From assembly GCA_012295275.1 (NCBI GenBank), contig CM022672.1, forward strand, positions 25,618,430 through 25,680,429: a stretch of 62,000 nucleotides of DNA, given 5' to 3'. The stretch comes from Chrysomallon squamiferum (Eukaryota > Mollusca > Gastropoda > Neomphalida > Peltospiridae). Shown piece after piece: positions 1-47,072 of this stretch. The position numbers and the translations under genes are program-made. The notes under the pieces are model-generated. The model had not been told where the DNA came from. It ran no database searches and saw nothing but the letters and a program-made list of their open reading frames with translations. Numbering within the stretch: the stretch's first letter is position 1; each line of letters begins with the position of its first letter.

Positions 1-531
1 AAGGATAGGGAACTCACTATGTTTAAAGCATGCCTATACTGATCCAAATGTGTCTGTGAATTTGATGTGATTAGATCCACAAAAATCAGTTACTGATCCA
101 AACACTGGATGTATTTAATTACATCATATAATAATTATTTTAACTATCACAAACAATCGATTATATAACGTATTTCCAATACCTGCTGTGTTGCAGGTCT
201 GGTCTTGGTTGATACATCTTCAGTATTTTGGATTTGTTTGCATTTTATAGAATCCCAGAGACGGATATCAAAGGAGTCATCTCTGACTGACATCAGTCGA
301 CTGTCTTGATTTTAACTAACTTACTTGTCAAATTAAAAACATTTCACATCGAATAATTTGTCGAGAAGTCGATGATAATATAAAGACTTGGTGTTAAAAG
401 TTTTTTATTTTATTGTTTTATTTTGAAAAATAAATGAATCATGTTATGATGAAACTTCGGTTTATGATATTTTATACAAAGAACTGGATAAATGTTTAAA
501 ACATTCCCTATGTTTGTATGTCATTTTATTT

Positions 532-624
<93 letters not shown>

Positions 625-1637
625 TTCGGTATGCCCTGTTGAGCGGATTTGTCTGTGTTGTGTGTGTGCATGAATCTAAATTTTGTCGCGACTACTGAAT
701 TTAAAAATATAACCCATCAAGAAATAACTGAATGACATATCGGTTTACACTGGGGGGAACCTTTTTGTTTCTGGAATGTAAATAATTCAAACGTATCAAA
801 TGTTAAATCTTCAATGCAGTGTTTTTTGGTTTCAAATGGATCGTTGACTTTCGTGTTTGGGATTATTAAATACTGATATCTGTGTAGGATAGACTGGGTG
901 GTTTTTTCTCTCTGTCTCTGCTGACTAGAAAAGTTAACATTAAGCTTTGACCTGTAACGGGGTTTTATTTTTATTTATATTTTATTCTATAAAACGTTAC
1001 TGATATTCGACACGAAGACGAATATGTTGATTAATTTATATTTATGTGTGGGACATTTTGTGGTTATGCGTGGATAATAATATCTTTTTACATATATATA
1101 TTTAAGGTCTTTCAGGATTTTTGCTAATATTACGATAATGAATACTTAAATTTGTTTTATGCATCTCTTAGACTAGAGAAAGAATTATAAACTATATAAA
1201 ATGTCTTGAAGGAATATAATACTTTGTGGCTGGACTACATACCAGTTGTTTCACTTCTAAGCAGTAGACACTGGTTGTTTTCCATGTGTAGCTGGATACA
1301 TTTTGCTTAATGTTCGATTTCAATCAAATAACCGTATGACCGTTGAGTTTGAAACGAGTTTTCAAATTATTCTTACTAAATACATTCTCAGTTATTTATT
1401 CAAACCAAGTTTCATTTACATGCAATACACTTCAGAATGTAACTGCATTAACCTAAGTTGTCTGAATTAAAATAAATATAATTTTGATAACACGCTAATA
1501 CAAAAGCTTATAAGAGTGCGTATTTGATTCACTGCCAGCTGTTGACAGTTTATAATTGTATAACTTGAGTAAATTAATGACACATTTACTAGCAAGTAGT
1601 AACGTATGCCAACTCAGTCTCTATCTTTGCTCTCTTT

Positions 1638-1689
<52 letters not shown>

Positions 1690-1704
1690 GACTTCTACAA
1701 ATAC

Positions 1705-1740
<36 letters not shown>

Positions 1741-1768
1741 GCCCATATTAAGTGCCGATTTAGGTTTA
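1..1768. other. Intergenic, no gene seen
   Basis: No exon with splice sites or a recognisable protein segment was found on either strand. It is somewhat less A-rich than the following 4.6 kb. It holds a long (CT)n tract at 535-616 followed by a short (GT)n, and a compound (GT)n-(GA)n-(TA)n tract at 1637-1735. Open frames here only translate these tracts. Confidence 0.6.
535..624. repeat. (CT)n microsatellite
   Basis: About 41 uninterrupted CT units followed by four GT units; intergenic. Confidence 0.95.
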
Positions 1769-1793
1769 TAATAATAATAATAATAATAATAAA
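1637..1793. repeat. Compound (GT)n-(GA)n-(TA)n-(TAA)n microsatellite
   Basis: GT run, then GA run to 1686, then TA run at about 1710-1735, then a TAA run at 1769-1793. Confidence 0.9.
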
Positions 1794-1799
1794 TTAAAA

Positions 1800-2122
1800 G
1801 AGTCTTATATAAACTGTTAAAAGTCAGAAGACGACAAACACATTTTTATTAGTATTGCCTGGTGATTTATTTAAATTTACAATGACAAATTACTATAAGT
1901 ATCAAAAATCATACAGACTGCACCACTAAAACATAATTTACAAAGATTATTATTATTGGTCGTTTTATGATCAGAAACTAAAACTGTGTCAAAGAAAACG
2001 ATCATGAAAAAAAGAAATAAAAACATTTTTATTATTATTGCGTACTCAAGTTAGCAAATCTTTGATTTTGTTCAAATTACTAATTGAATTATTTAACATG
2101 AAATTAACAATGCAGTAATAGC

Positions 2123-2166
<44 letters not shown>

Positions 2167-2892
2167 TAATAATAATAATAAACAATATGTGATAATAACT
2201 TAACAAAGTGTGTACAATAAGCTAACATTTAAAAAATCCATTTATAAATGTCATCTTCATGTAACATAAATTTATCCTAAAATAATGGGTGCTTACATTA
2301 AATGTTTTAATTTATTTTATTACTTTTTAGTTTATTTTAAACGTACTGGACAAATGACTAAAGTAAGAACAAATTACAGAAAGTTAATAAATGATCAAAT
2401 ATAAATGAAAACGATTGCACATTTCATTAGTTACATTTCATTCCCGTTTCTATTTATTCATAGTTAACAACCAATGTTATAGAAATTAAGTGGTTTGTGC
2501 AAAAAAAAAAACATAAACATATTCTCTTTCCAACTATTTTGAAACCTGCTCTACAGTATGACAGCAAAAGACTACCGCCATGTAAATCATCTTTTCTTTT
2601 CCTATAGTAGCTGGAACAAAATCCAAGATTTTTGTTTTACACAACATATTAGTTTTCTGATACTGTTACACTTTAGTATCTATAATACATAATATATCTT
2701 ATATCTATTTGACAGTACAATTTGGTGAAAACATGCATGTCAAATGCAATAATATTTTTCTATTTACATAAATCTACAATGCACGATAACTAATTACATT
2801 TACTAAATTTTATAAAAATAAATAAATAAATAAATAAATAAAATAATAATGAAATGGTTTACTGTATTTGCACATCCCTGATCTAGGTAAGA

Positions 2893-2930
<38 letters not shown>

Positions 2931-3200
2931 TTATGACTGATCATTTCCAAAATTCAACAAATATCTAAACTAAAAATACAGATAGTATCTATTTTCTGTT
3001 AAATATGATTTTATTATTAAAATATTACCATATTGCCTTGGGGAGTGTTTTCTTTATAATATTTTAACCTTAAAAAACCAACATATTACTACTATTAAAT
3101 AAACAACAAATTATTTAAAATAAATGATAAAAGTTATATGTTAATGTGGAATGGTATTCAGTTGCTTATTTTGTGAAAAAATAAAAATTAAAAATTAAAA

Positions 3201-3268
<68 letters not shown>

Positions 3269-6200
3269 TCGTATGTACTTACAAATAAACAAAAACGTTT
3301 TTTATCTGTACACTATGCACAAAGATTTACATCAAATAACACCATTTACATTTAAACAAACAATTTTAATATTTAATTAACTTCAAATCCCATCGTACTG
3401 GGAAACATGAAAAAAAAAAAAAAAAAAAAAAAAATTAACTGCTATGTACATTGATGAGTTAAATAAAATTTCAATGTTCTTTTAGATTTATAGCTTATGA
3501 TAATCTGTGATACATTTTCTGAAGCAGAAGAAAATTTGTGATTGTTTTAATTTGAATATTTTCATTATATTTTATTTTGTTGTGTGAGTTAATTGAAATA
3601 TTAATATAACATATGTTCTCATACCAATGTTACCCAAAAGAAGCATGAACAAAACCATAACATCTATGAGTTACTAATTATTAAAAAATTAAATATAAAA
3701 ATAACTCTCATGGTATAATTTTTATTAATGACATAATGTATACACAGTTTTTCATACATACAAAATGAAAACCTAATTTGTTATAGATAATTTGGATTAA
3801 ATGTAAAAAAAAAACACAAAATAAAACAACTTTATTAAAACTTCTTGAGAAAATATAAATAAAATATAAACATAAATAAATAAATATATAAATAAATAAA
3901 TATTATAATATATATAAAAAAAAATAATAATAATAATGAACAGATATTTGAAAAAAAAAAAAAAAAGAAGATATAAATATAATAAATAAATAATAAAAAT
4001 GAGAGAAACTCTAATGTAACTGAGTTAAATACAAAATAAAAAAATAGATATATATATATGTATTTTAAAAACTTTTTTTTATGATTCTTGTAACTTGCTT
4101 GATCTGTTGTTACTTAATTTTGGCATCACTGAACAGAAATAAAAATGATTAGAAATGTATAATAAATTATTTTTTGAAAAAAATCAATAAAGAATCTAAC
4201 AAAAAAAATAAACAAAATTTTACCAACCATAAAAAAAATAATAATAATTAATTTTTAAAAAATGAAAATATAATGATTTATAATAAAATCAAGAAACAAT
4301 GAATTTTAATTTAATAAATTTTTTTAGGAACTGAAAAAAAAACAAATAAAAGAAAACAGAAATCATAACAAGAAAAGGAAATAAACAAAACAAAAACAAA
4401 AACAAAACCCCCCAAAAACCTTTAGCCCCCCCCATAAAGCCAAAGAAATATCCTACATGTGAGTAAGCCAAAAACAAAAACAAAAAATAAACAATATTCT
4501 ATGTATAATGAAAAAATAATTAACTGTGACAAAAATAAAAGCAATATCAATACAGACATTAACAATATCTTGAAACAAAATTATTTTTATGTAAGAATAT
4601 TATATTTCAGTAACTGAAGATTTAGAACTAATAACTTCTTGCCTTCTATCCTTTCAACATTTTTATAATGTTTTAATTATTCTTTAAGAATTGATCTTTA
4701 GCACTTTACATAAATATCAACATTTTACTAATCATGACTAACATCTTTTACTTGTTACTGGAGAAAACATAATAATGTAGACATTTTATTTTTATTTCAG
4801 TATGGCTGTAAAATTATGAATATGTTTTTTCTTTTATTTTCAATATTGTGACAGTGTCATACATACAAAGACATAATACTGCTGCTGAAATTAGACATTA
4901 AAATATTTTTATCTAGTAGTGCACAAATACAATAACGTCTAGATTTCTTAATTCTTAATAAATATTATTATTTTGATTCTGGAGTTGCATAAAAAGAATT
5001 TCCAACAAAAAAAAATGCATTCCACTAAAAAGCACTGTGTAACCAAACAGAAAATCAAAATCACGTTTTTAAAAACATTAACATCATGAGAATGAAAATG
5101 GTTCACACATTTAATAGGGAAGAAATAGTTGAATTAAAGTTATTTTATCTGAAGTGGATAGTATTTATGGATCTTGCTACAGATATTTTTATGTATGTGT
5201 GTGTGTGTGTGTATATATATATCATATGCATCTACATGTATGACATCTATTTGCAAAATCTCAGTTCTGCTAGAAAGCTACAAATATATGTATGCTTATA
5301 ACATTCTGAGTTGAACCAAAATGGATTTTTTAAATTATCATTATACACACATACATACATTAACAAGTACATACAATAGGACTTGTCATGTGAAACACAA
5401 AATATACAATAAAAACTTTAAAAAACCCCAGAATGAAGTAAAAATGCCAAAATACTTGCTGCAGATGACAAGCTTTCATTAATTATAAATATTACACATA
5501 TAATGGTATACATCAAATACATTACTACTTGGGACAATAATCATATTTACTCAACATCATATTAAATTACTCATCAAAGCAAATTAAATAAAAAAAAGTC
5601 TATCATTATTTAAATGTTACTGCAGTTAGCTATCACAAATTTGCTATTTTTTTTTTTTTTCCCAACATGTGAGCTACATGATGTATTCAGACTTACTGAA
5701 ACGTCATTCAAAACAAACGTCCCCATACCTTTCACCAACAGTCCTCAACCCTCCCTACTTAGCTGACAATGCCACAAGTTGATATAATGACTCTTTATGA
5801 GCCATTTCATGTAGCTTTATCATAAAATCAATAAAATAGAAAATAACAAAACATTAATAATATTTTCAAGAAAGTGATACATTTATCTATCTCCTGCTGT
5901 GTTTTAACATGGGCTTAAACACACTTCAATTTCAATTACATATATGCATAATTTATCTTGGTAACCAAAGATTCTTCATATTAAATTCTACTTTACAATC
6001 TTTATTTACATTTACATGTTTTATTTATTTTTCCTTCATAACAATTAAAAAAAAAAAAAATAAAATAAAACAATAAAGAACAAAAAAGGAAAAACAGAAT
6101 GGATTAGAAGTCTAGTCTATAATCATTATTTACATTTACAAATCTATTTATTTCTCTTTCATAATAATAATAATAATAATAATAACAATGAAATAAAAAA

Positions 6201-6455
6201 AAGTTGTGGGGAAAAGGGTTAACTTTGCAATTTCTGACTCTGTTAAAACATTCTTTCCTTTCCCATTTCATTAAATGAAAATTAATGTGCACTATTTAAT
6301 ATCAAGTCTTGCTACGACTGGTTTTTTTAATATCGACAGTTACAACACCTAGCTAACACCGAGATCTACACCTGTCTAGGAGAGGTGTCTGTAAGTGTAC
6401 CAGTCTATCTCGAGCATGTGATCATGAAATGTTTTGCTATACACAGATGCAGTGA
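1800..6455 (-). other. A-rich non-coding stretch; possible dynamin 3' UTR and flank
   Basis: The sequence after the dynamin stop codon (minus strand) has no further exon. It is extremely A-rich on the plus strand, with (AAT)n at about 2115-2181, 2898-2926 and 3200-3265, a poly-A run at 3410-3433, and many A-runs with short TAAA repeats at 3850-4030. Read on the minus strand it is T-rich and contains many AATAAA hexamers (TTTATT on plus), so the real cleavage site cannot be chosen by eye. Part is probably the 3' UTR; how much is unknown. Confidence 0.4.
3200..3265. repeat. (AAT)n microsatellite
   Basis: About 22 AAT units in the A-rich stretch beyond the dynamin stop codon. Confidence 0.9.
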
Positions 6456-31855
<25,400 letters not shown>

Positions 31856-31894
31856 AGTTTTGTTTTTTTAAAGTAAACGCAGCAACCTACAAAT

Positions 31895-31909
31895 TCATTT
31901 ATTTGTCAT
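31895..31909 (-). promoter_or_regulatory. DNM: Short upstream ORF in dynamin 5' leader
   Basis: 54 bp before the dynamin ATG the minus strand reads GCCATGACAAATAAATGA: a four-codon upstream ORF (MTNK, stop) whose ATG context, CCGCC, is better than that of the main start. It matters only if transcription begins upstream of it; the TSS is unknown. A CTTCCG (ETS-type) motif overlaps this position (plus 31912-31917), consistent with a TATA-less housekeeping promoter. Confidence 0.45.
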
Positions 31910-32382
31910 GGCGGAAGCATAGTGCGTTATGATGATTTAAGCGACATATTAATTCTTAAACCCTGTCTACATTGCATTTTGTTACTGTTATAAAATTGAA
32001 TGTACTATAAAAGGATTTAACATTTTATTATATGTAATATATTTTCAATAACAAATAATTTATATTTTCAATGTTGCAGGCGACAAATAACTCTTTTTCA
32101 AAAATATATATACTATATGGAAGACAACAATTGTTACTTATGTCCATACAACAGTATTTAAGATAAAACCAAAAATTACTAAATTATAAATAGCTACTAT
32201 AACTGTGTTACAAAATATTTTAAATATTTTATGGTACAGAAATATTAAATATTATTTTATTGGCTGGTATCCACTTCATTATTTCACAATGATTAAAACA
32301 AACAAAACAAAATAATTAAAAAAGAAAAATGTCTGTAATAATATTTTCATTTTTAATTATATTTCTTTTTCTTATACTTCAC

Positions 32383-32438
<56 letters not shown>

Positions 32439-32955
32439 GATAATTTCAAAAAGATTCGTGGAAAATAAATGACAAAAAGGTGGAACGGCTGTGATAATTG
32501 AAAATTTAGAGTTTCCGAAAGTATGGGAAAAACAGAAATTAAAATAAAATTTACAATTGCTCCGATCATTTCAGAACAGAACATTATGATTCTGACATGG
32601 GATATTGTATCAGTATAAAAACATGTATAATTGTAGGTAATAGTACATTGCTTAATATTCGGTAGAACTCGTATATTTCCGGAAATAAGTGTCTTTCGGG
32701 TTGGTGACTCAGTACAATTTTGTCATTTGCATGGACAAATGAGTATATTGCCTAAATATAGAATTTACGTCGTCTGAAAAATCTAATTTTATATATCTTT
32801 CCTTTTTGCTTTTTCACTTCTTTAAATTATTAAATTTGTTAATTAATAAATAAATTAATCACATTCGAGCATAAGAAATTAATTTAGATGTATCAATATC
32901 GTTATAATAATGACAGAAACAAGTTCTAACACGATCATATTTTTTAATATTTATA

Positions 32956-32956
<1 letters not shown>

Positions 32957-33049
<93 letters not shown>
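32957..33049. repeat. (CT)n microsatellite
   Basis: About 46 uninterrupted CT units, intergenic. Confidence 0.95.
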
Positions 33050-33051
<2 letters not shown>

Positions 33052-33072
33052 AATTCCTCGTTGTTAAGATTA

Positions 33073-33110
<38 letters not shown>

Positions 33111-34593
33111 TAAAATTAAATTAAATCAATGAAAATAAATTGACACAACAACAATAATAATAATCCTAAATTACATGATCATTAAAGTGATATATTCAAG
33201 TGCCCTTTGCATCTTTTTTTTTCCCCTCCTTTCCTCTATTCTCTCCTGTTCTGTCTCTCTGTTTCTATCGCTGACCACTATAACAAGTGTATTTTCAGCT
33301 GAATTTATATACATACAGATCAAACTGATTATCCCAACCCTGACACTGTAGGCGATTTGTTATTAATATTTATCATCTATATATGTATGTATACACATAT
33401 ATCTAGTTACAGTTAGCCAAGGAGATTTATGAATTCTTCAGCATCGGTAACTCAGTTAAAGTTTAACCAGCGCAACAGCTTGATCCGAATAATTATTAAT
33501 CCGTTTAATAATTTATAATTAAGTATTTCGACCAAATAATAATAATAATCATTGCGACATTCCAGTCCGTGACCGTTTTGTTTTTGAGGTTTTAAGTTAA
33601 AATAAACTAATAATTAGTCTTCTTTCTACGGCATGGTTCAGTTCTAAAAAAAATAAAAAATAAAATTTATTTTTTTTTTTTTTTATTTTTTGGGGGGTTG
33701 TTTTTGTTCTTTTGTTTTTCTTATAAATAATTATATGACTATAAATCAGAATAGCAAATGAAAAGGGCCATATAAAACTAAGAATAGTACCACACCTTGA
33801 GTACTAGATTCTAATTCACAGAGTTAAAATTTAAATCGATCTCGATTAGTTTAATTCATTTTTTATTTACTCATGAAAATTAGTCTTAAATCTAGGTAGA
33901 GTTTAAACCCATTTGAACATCGTTTTCTTTAAAACGCAACCTCAGTTACAAATTATTCTTGTTCATGAAAAAAAAAAAAAAAAAAAAAAAAAACATTGCT
34001 TATTTTTCAATCAAAATCCTGGGAACCTAGAACAAAGATCTGACTACTAAAAATAGACAAGAAACAAAATATTTGAAAAACCAGCAAGAGCTGTTCCAAA
34101 CAGTTCTACTTGGCTTTAAAACAGACAGTAAAACAACGCTGAACTGAAACAATGGGATTGTTTTTCCTACAGAAACAAACTTTTAATTAAATTGGCATAC
34201 TTTTTAATAAACGTGAGTGATGCTTTCAGTAGTTTTGTCGGACATAAAGGTTTAAAATACAAATACTGTTTCTGAAAAGTCTGAATCTCGTGAACACAAA
34301 AAAAATCGTTCAACTGTTTTACTATATTACTAAAACAATCAATGAATCTGCGTATTCAATGTTTATGATACAATACTTTTCTTCATAAAAAAAACAAACA
34401 ACAAACAAACAGTGTTTATAAGGTGCATATATGGGATCATAGTAAGTAAATAAGAAAATAAGTTAACTGGTTAATAGGTAGTTAAAAATATGTATATATG
34501 CATATATATATAGGACTGATTATTGTCTGTTTTATGTACGTCTGATTAGACTGCACATAGACAATATACTGGAACGCGCTGGCGCAGGAGAAC

Positions 34594-34826
34594 TGTATGT
34601 ATGTATGTATGTATGTATGTATGTATGCATGCATGCATGCATGTATGTATGTATGTATGAATGTATGTATGTATGTATGTATGTATCTATGTATGTATGT
34701 ATGTATCTATTTATCTATGTATGTATGTATGTATGTATGTATGTATGAATGTATGTATGTATGTATGAATGTATGTATGTGTGTGCATGCGTGCGTGAGT
34801 GTGTGTACGTATGTATGTATGTATAT
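34594..34826. repeat. (ATGT)n tetranucleotide tract
   Basis: Over 50 units of ATGT with ATGC, ATGA and ATCT variants. An in-frame translation gives a Met-Tyr-Val-Cys repeat, which is an artefact. Confidence 0.95.
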
Positions 34827-35329
34827 AATTGTATGTTTATATTAATGTTTGTATGACAGTGTGCATGTCCATCTTTGTGTGCGTGCGTGTGTTCGTTTGT
34901 ACATGTCTAGTTCCTTGCATGGATTAATATATGTTTTAATATATATGTATTGAAAGAGGAAGAGGTGATGAATGAATGAAGGGATTGAAGAATTTGAGAG
35001 GTCTCAAAAGAACAACAATTGCTGATATAGAAAATAAAAAATAAAAAACCAGAACACTCATATTTCAAGAAGTATAATTTATTTTTCAGGCATCACTCTA
35101 ATTTCATATAAGATTATTATAATTACTGAAGAAACCGAATAAGTGTTATACAGATTTACAGTCTTAAGATAAGTACTGTGCAATTTTTGCTGTACCAATG
35201 TCAATATACACTTACAATTGTCTTTAAATGTCATCATGCGTTTTCCAGACTATTGTTCTGCGAATCATAAATAAGAAAACAGTACTTAACGTAACATTGC
35301 TAACATACGTTCACTTACCTTTGACCTTC

Positions 35330-35640
35330 ACAAATCAGTCCATTTAGCAAACTGTGGCGAGACCTGATTGAGAAAACTAGACAGTCTAATGATTTGCAAT
35401 TAACTCAGGGAAAATATTTGGTTAATCCCTGTCTGGGTTTTTCCTTCGCTAACCAGGTGCTCGAGTTACGCATGACGGACTTGTTGGTGCTGATAAGGCG
35501 AGGTGGAACAATCACACAAACAAACCACAACTGAACACCTTTGATTGCACCGCTTTTGTTGAGGCTGATCGTTTACTCAACGCAGTAAAGAGGTCTTACT
35601 GGAGTTTCAGACATCCAATGACACTTTTTGCGTCTAGAGT
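35330..35640. promoter_or_regulatory. Candidate regulatory island upstream of the LIM-homeobox gene
   Basis: About 310 bp of balanced base composition with no low-complexity runs, in an otherwise AT-rich, repeat-filled interval about 2 kb before 37553. It has no splice-framed open reading frame. Factor-like motifs: CAGGTG E-box (35454-35459), GATAAGG (35492-35498), AACAAT SOX-type (35507-35512), AACCACA RUNX-type (35523-35529), CTTTGAT TCF-type (35539-35545). Short motifs occur by chance; the composition contrast is the stronger argument. It could also be an old unrecognised repeat. Confidence 0.35.
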
Positions 35641-35769
35641 TTTGCGTAATATCATTAATATGCTAATTTATGAACGACTGTTTTGAAAAAAAAAAACCCT
35701 TGCATTTGTAAATAAAATTGATATATATTTTAAAAATGATTTTGTATGTTTGTGTGTTTGTGTCTTGTT

Positions 35770-35871
<102 letters not shown>

Positions 35872-36339
35872 ATAATTCAAATACGTGTAAAGCATTTCTA
35901 TTTTTTAATTACATAACAATATGTTATTCTGCTTGATTCTAGATTTTTTCTCTCGAGACGATCACAAACATACATACACATCAACACAAATAATAAAAAA
36001 AGAATACTATTAAGCATATTAATTGTTATTATTGTTGTTGTTGTTATTTATTTCGCAATGATAAATTTTAATATATTAATTTTGTATGCAGTTTATTCAC
36101 CAAAACTTTTTCTTTTTCACTAACGAACTGAAAAATGTGCAGTTTTATTTTTAAAATATTAACTTCCTAAACTTCTACTTTTTATAAAAATGTGTAAAAT
36201 ATTTTCTTGAAAAAAAAAACAAACACTGTAATTTGTATGTTTCGTATAAAAAAATATTAACCACCTCTTGAGATATAAAATGAAATATATCGAGTGCATT
36301 ATGGTACTCAAATTTTGTTAGTAATTTTGATAATGAAAA

Positions 36340-36374
<35 letters not shown>

Positions 36375-36461
36375 ATATTTAAAACATTTCAGTTGATTAA
36401 TGCTCATTTAAAAAAAAAACTGAACTATAGTGCTCAGTTAATGTGTAATGTGTGTGAATGT

Positions 36462-36500
<39 letters not shown>

Positions 36501-36949
36501 CTTATTTTAGTGCTAAATTTTTTGAACATGAAGATTTTATTTGCGAAAAGGCTTACAGACCATATATTGCTTATAAAGAAAAGTCACAAATTATTAAAAA
36601 ATAAATAAAAAAATAAAAAAATCTGGAAACACATGTAAATTCTTTTACACCATCAATAAAAATTCCATGTTCCGTTACTTTTGGATGTCAGTTATTTAAT
36701 AACTAATTAGATTTATCATCGTTAAGCAATGGCTAATCAGTATCAGCCAGGACACCAAACTCATTTTTGTAGAAGAAAAGAGAATCTAAACCTTTTTGCA
36801 ACCCAGCTTTTATATATATATTTATATCATTTTATTTCATTTTATTATTCCTTCAGTTTTTAAATCATATTATTTATTATTATTATATATTATTGTCAAT
36901 AAAGATGACATTTTGTTTCAATTGATTTCTTCATAAAATAATCATAATC

Positions 36950-37011
36950 ATAACAATAATAATAATAATAACAATAATAATAATAACAATAATAATAATA
37001 ACAATAATAAT

Positions 37012-37058
<47 letters not shown>
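36950..37058. repeat. (AAT)n with periodic AAC interruptions
   Basis: About 36 triplets. The first half carries an AAC at every third to fourth unit, giving a higher-order period; the second half is pure AAT. Confidence 0.9.
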
Positions 37059-37059
<1 letters not shown>

Positions 37060-37283
37060 GGATTTGGATAAAATAGCGAATAAAAAGGACAGATGGTTGG
37101 TTATTAAATTGCTATAGCAACATTAACAGTTCAATGTGATCTCGCGTTTTTGTACGTTCTGTATAAACGACACAAACTTAGTGACAACAACAAACTTATT
37201 CCAATGGTTGGATAAGCAGACGACCAAACTGATCAAGCTGTCCATAAACCGTTAGTCCATGCCTACCCAGTGTGACGCTGTCT

Positions 37284-37428
37284 GATTGGCCTGCGAACTG
37301 TACGCTGCAGTCCGATTGGCTGGCGTTCCAGACAAACAAAACCTGTGCCCAGTGGCAAGCTATGTGAACATATGCAAAGTTACCAATTAAAATGTCTGAT
37401 AGGTGTCTGGAAAATACAATATATAGAT
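37284..37428 (+). promoter_or_regulatory. Putative promoter of the LIM-homeobox gene
   Basis: Two inverted CCAAT boxes (GATTGGC) at 37284-37290 and 37314-37320, exactly 30 bp apart, are followed about 100 bp later by a TATA-like ATATATAG near 37420. The region is relatively GC-rich and lacks simple repeats. Spacing to the ATG at 37553 leaves a leader of about 100 bp. Factor binding is inferred from sequence only. Confidence 0.5.
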
Positions 37429-37552
37429 TTTGTAAGGAGAGGCCGAACGTAAACTACGAATAGCAGACGACCTATCAGTCACACTCGCAGAGTTTGAGAA
37501 ATATTACTGAGAGATAGAGAAAAGTTTATTTGCCAAGTTGTGAATTTATAAA

Positions 37553-46702
<9,150 letters not shown>

Positions 46703-47028
46703 AAATGTAGTTCACTTGATAAAAATAAAATAAATATAGATTTTATATGATGTTGATTACTACTACTACTACTACTAATAATAATAATAACAAAGGGGGG
46801 AAAAAAAATACAATGTAAATTAAGATGACAATATTTTCTTATATATATATATATATATGACTCTTTTTCCAGACTTGCCAATATCCTTATTATTATTATT
46901 ATTATTATTACCCGCATCAAAAATCTCTTGCCATTTTATGAAAATAATAAATTAATAAAAACACTTCATATTTTTGCACTGATTATGTTTATCTGTACTT
47001 AATGTATATAAACTGTCAATAATGTTAT

Positions 47029-47072
47029 AATAAATAATTGTTTAACTAGATGAATTTGTTGTCTTTTGATTC
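47029..47072 (+). terminator. Candidate polyadenylation region of the LIM-homeobox gene
   Basis: AATAAA at 47029-47034 is followed about 20-40 bp later by a U/GU-rich stretch (TTTGTTGTCTTTTG), the usual arrangement of a cleavage site. It would give a 3' UTR of about 350 nt. An earlier AATAAA at 46724-46729 lies only 22 bp after the stop and is an alternative. Confidence 0.5.

Larger units (their letters stand above)
31910..35329. other. Intergenic, between head-to-head genes
   Basis: No exon found. Holds (TTA)n at about 32385-32438, (CT)n at 32957-33049, an (AAT)n at about 33074-33105, a poly-A run at 33968-33993 and a 230-bp ATGT tract at 34594-34826. Open frames are repeat translations. 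Confidence 0.6.

Noticed and set aside
462-671. Open frames of Arg-Glu, Tyr, Leu, Ser-Leu or Met-Tyr-Val-Cys repeats (for example 462-671, 2046-2228, 17290-17487, 34597-34845, 39274-39566, 42420-42697)
   Set aside because: They are translations of microsatellites, with no flanking coding signal.
37037-37058. Regularly interrupted AAT/AAC tract and minisatellites as a CRISPR array
   Set aside because: Animal genome, no unique spacers between repeats, and units are simple-sequence.
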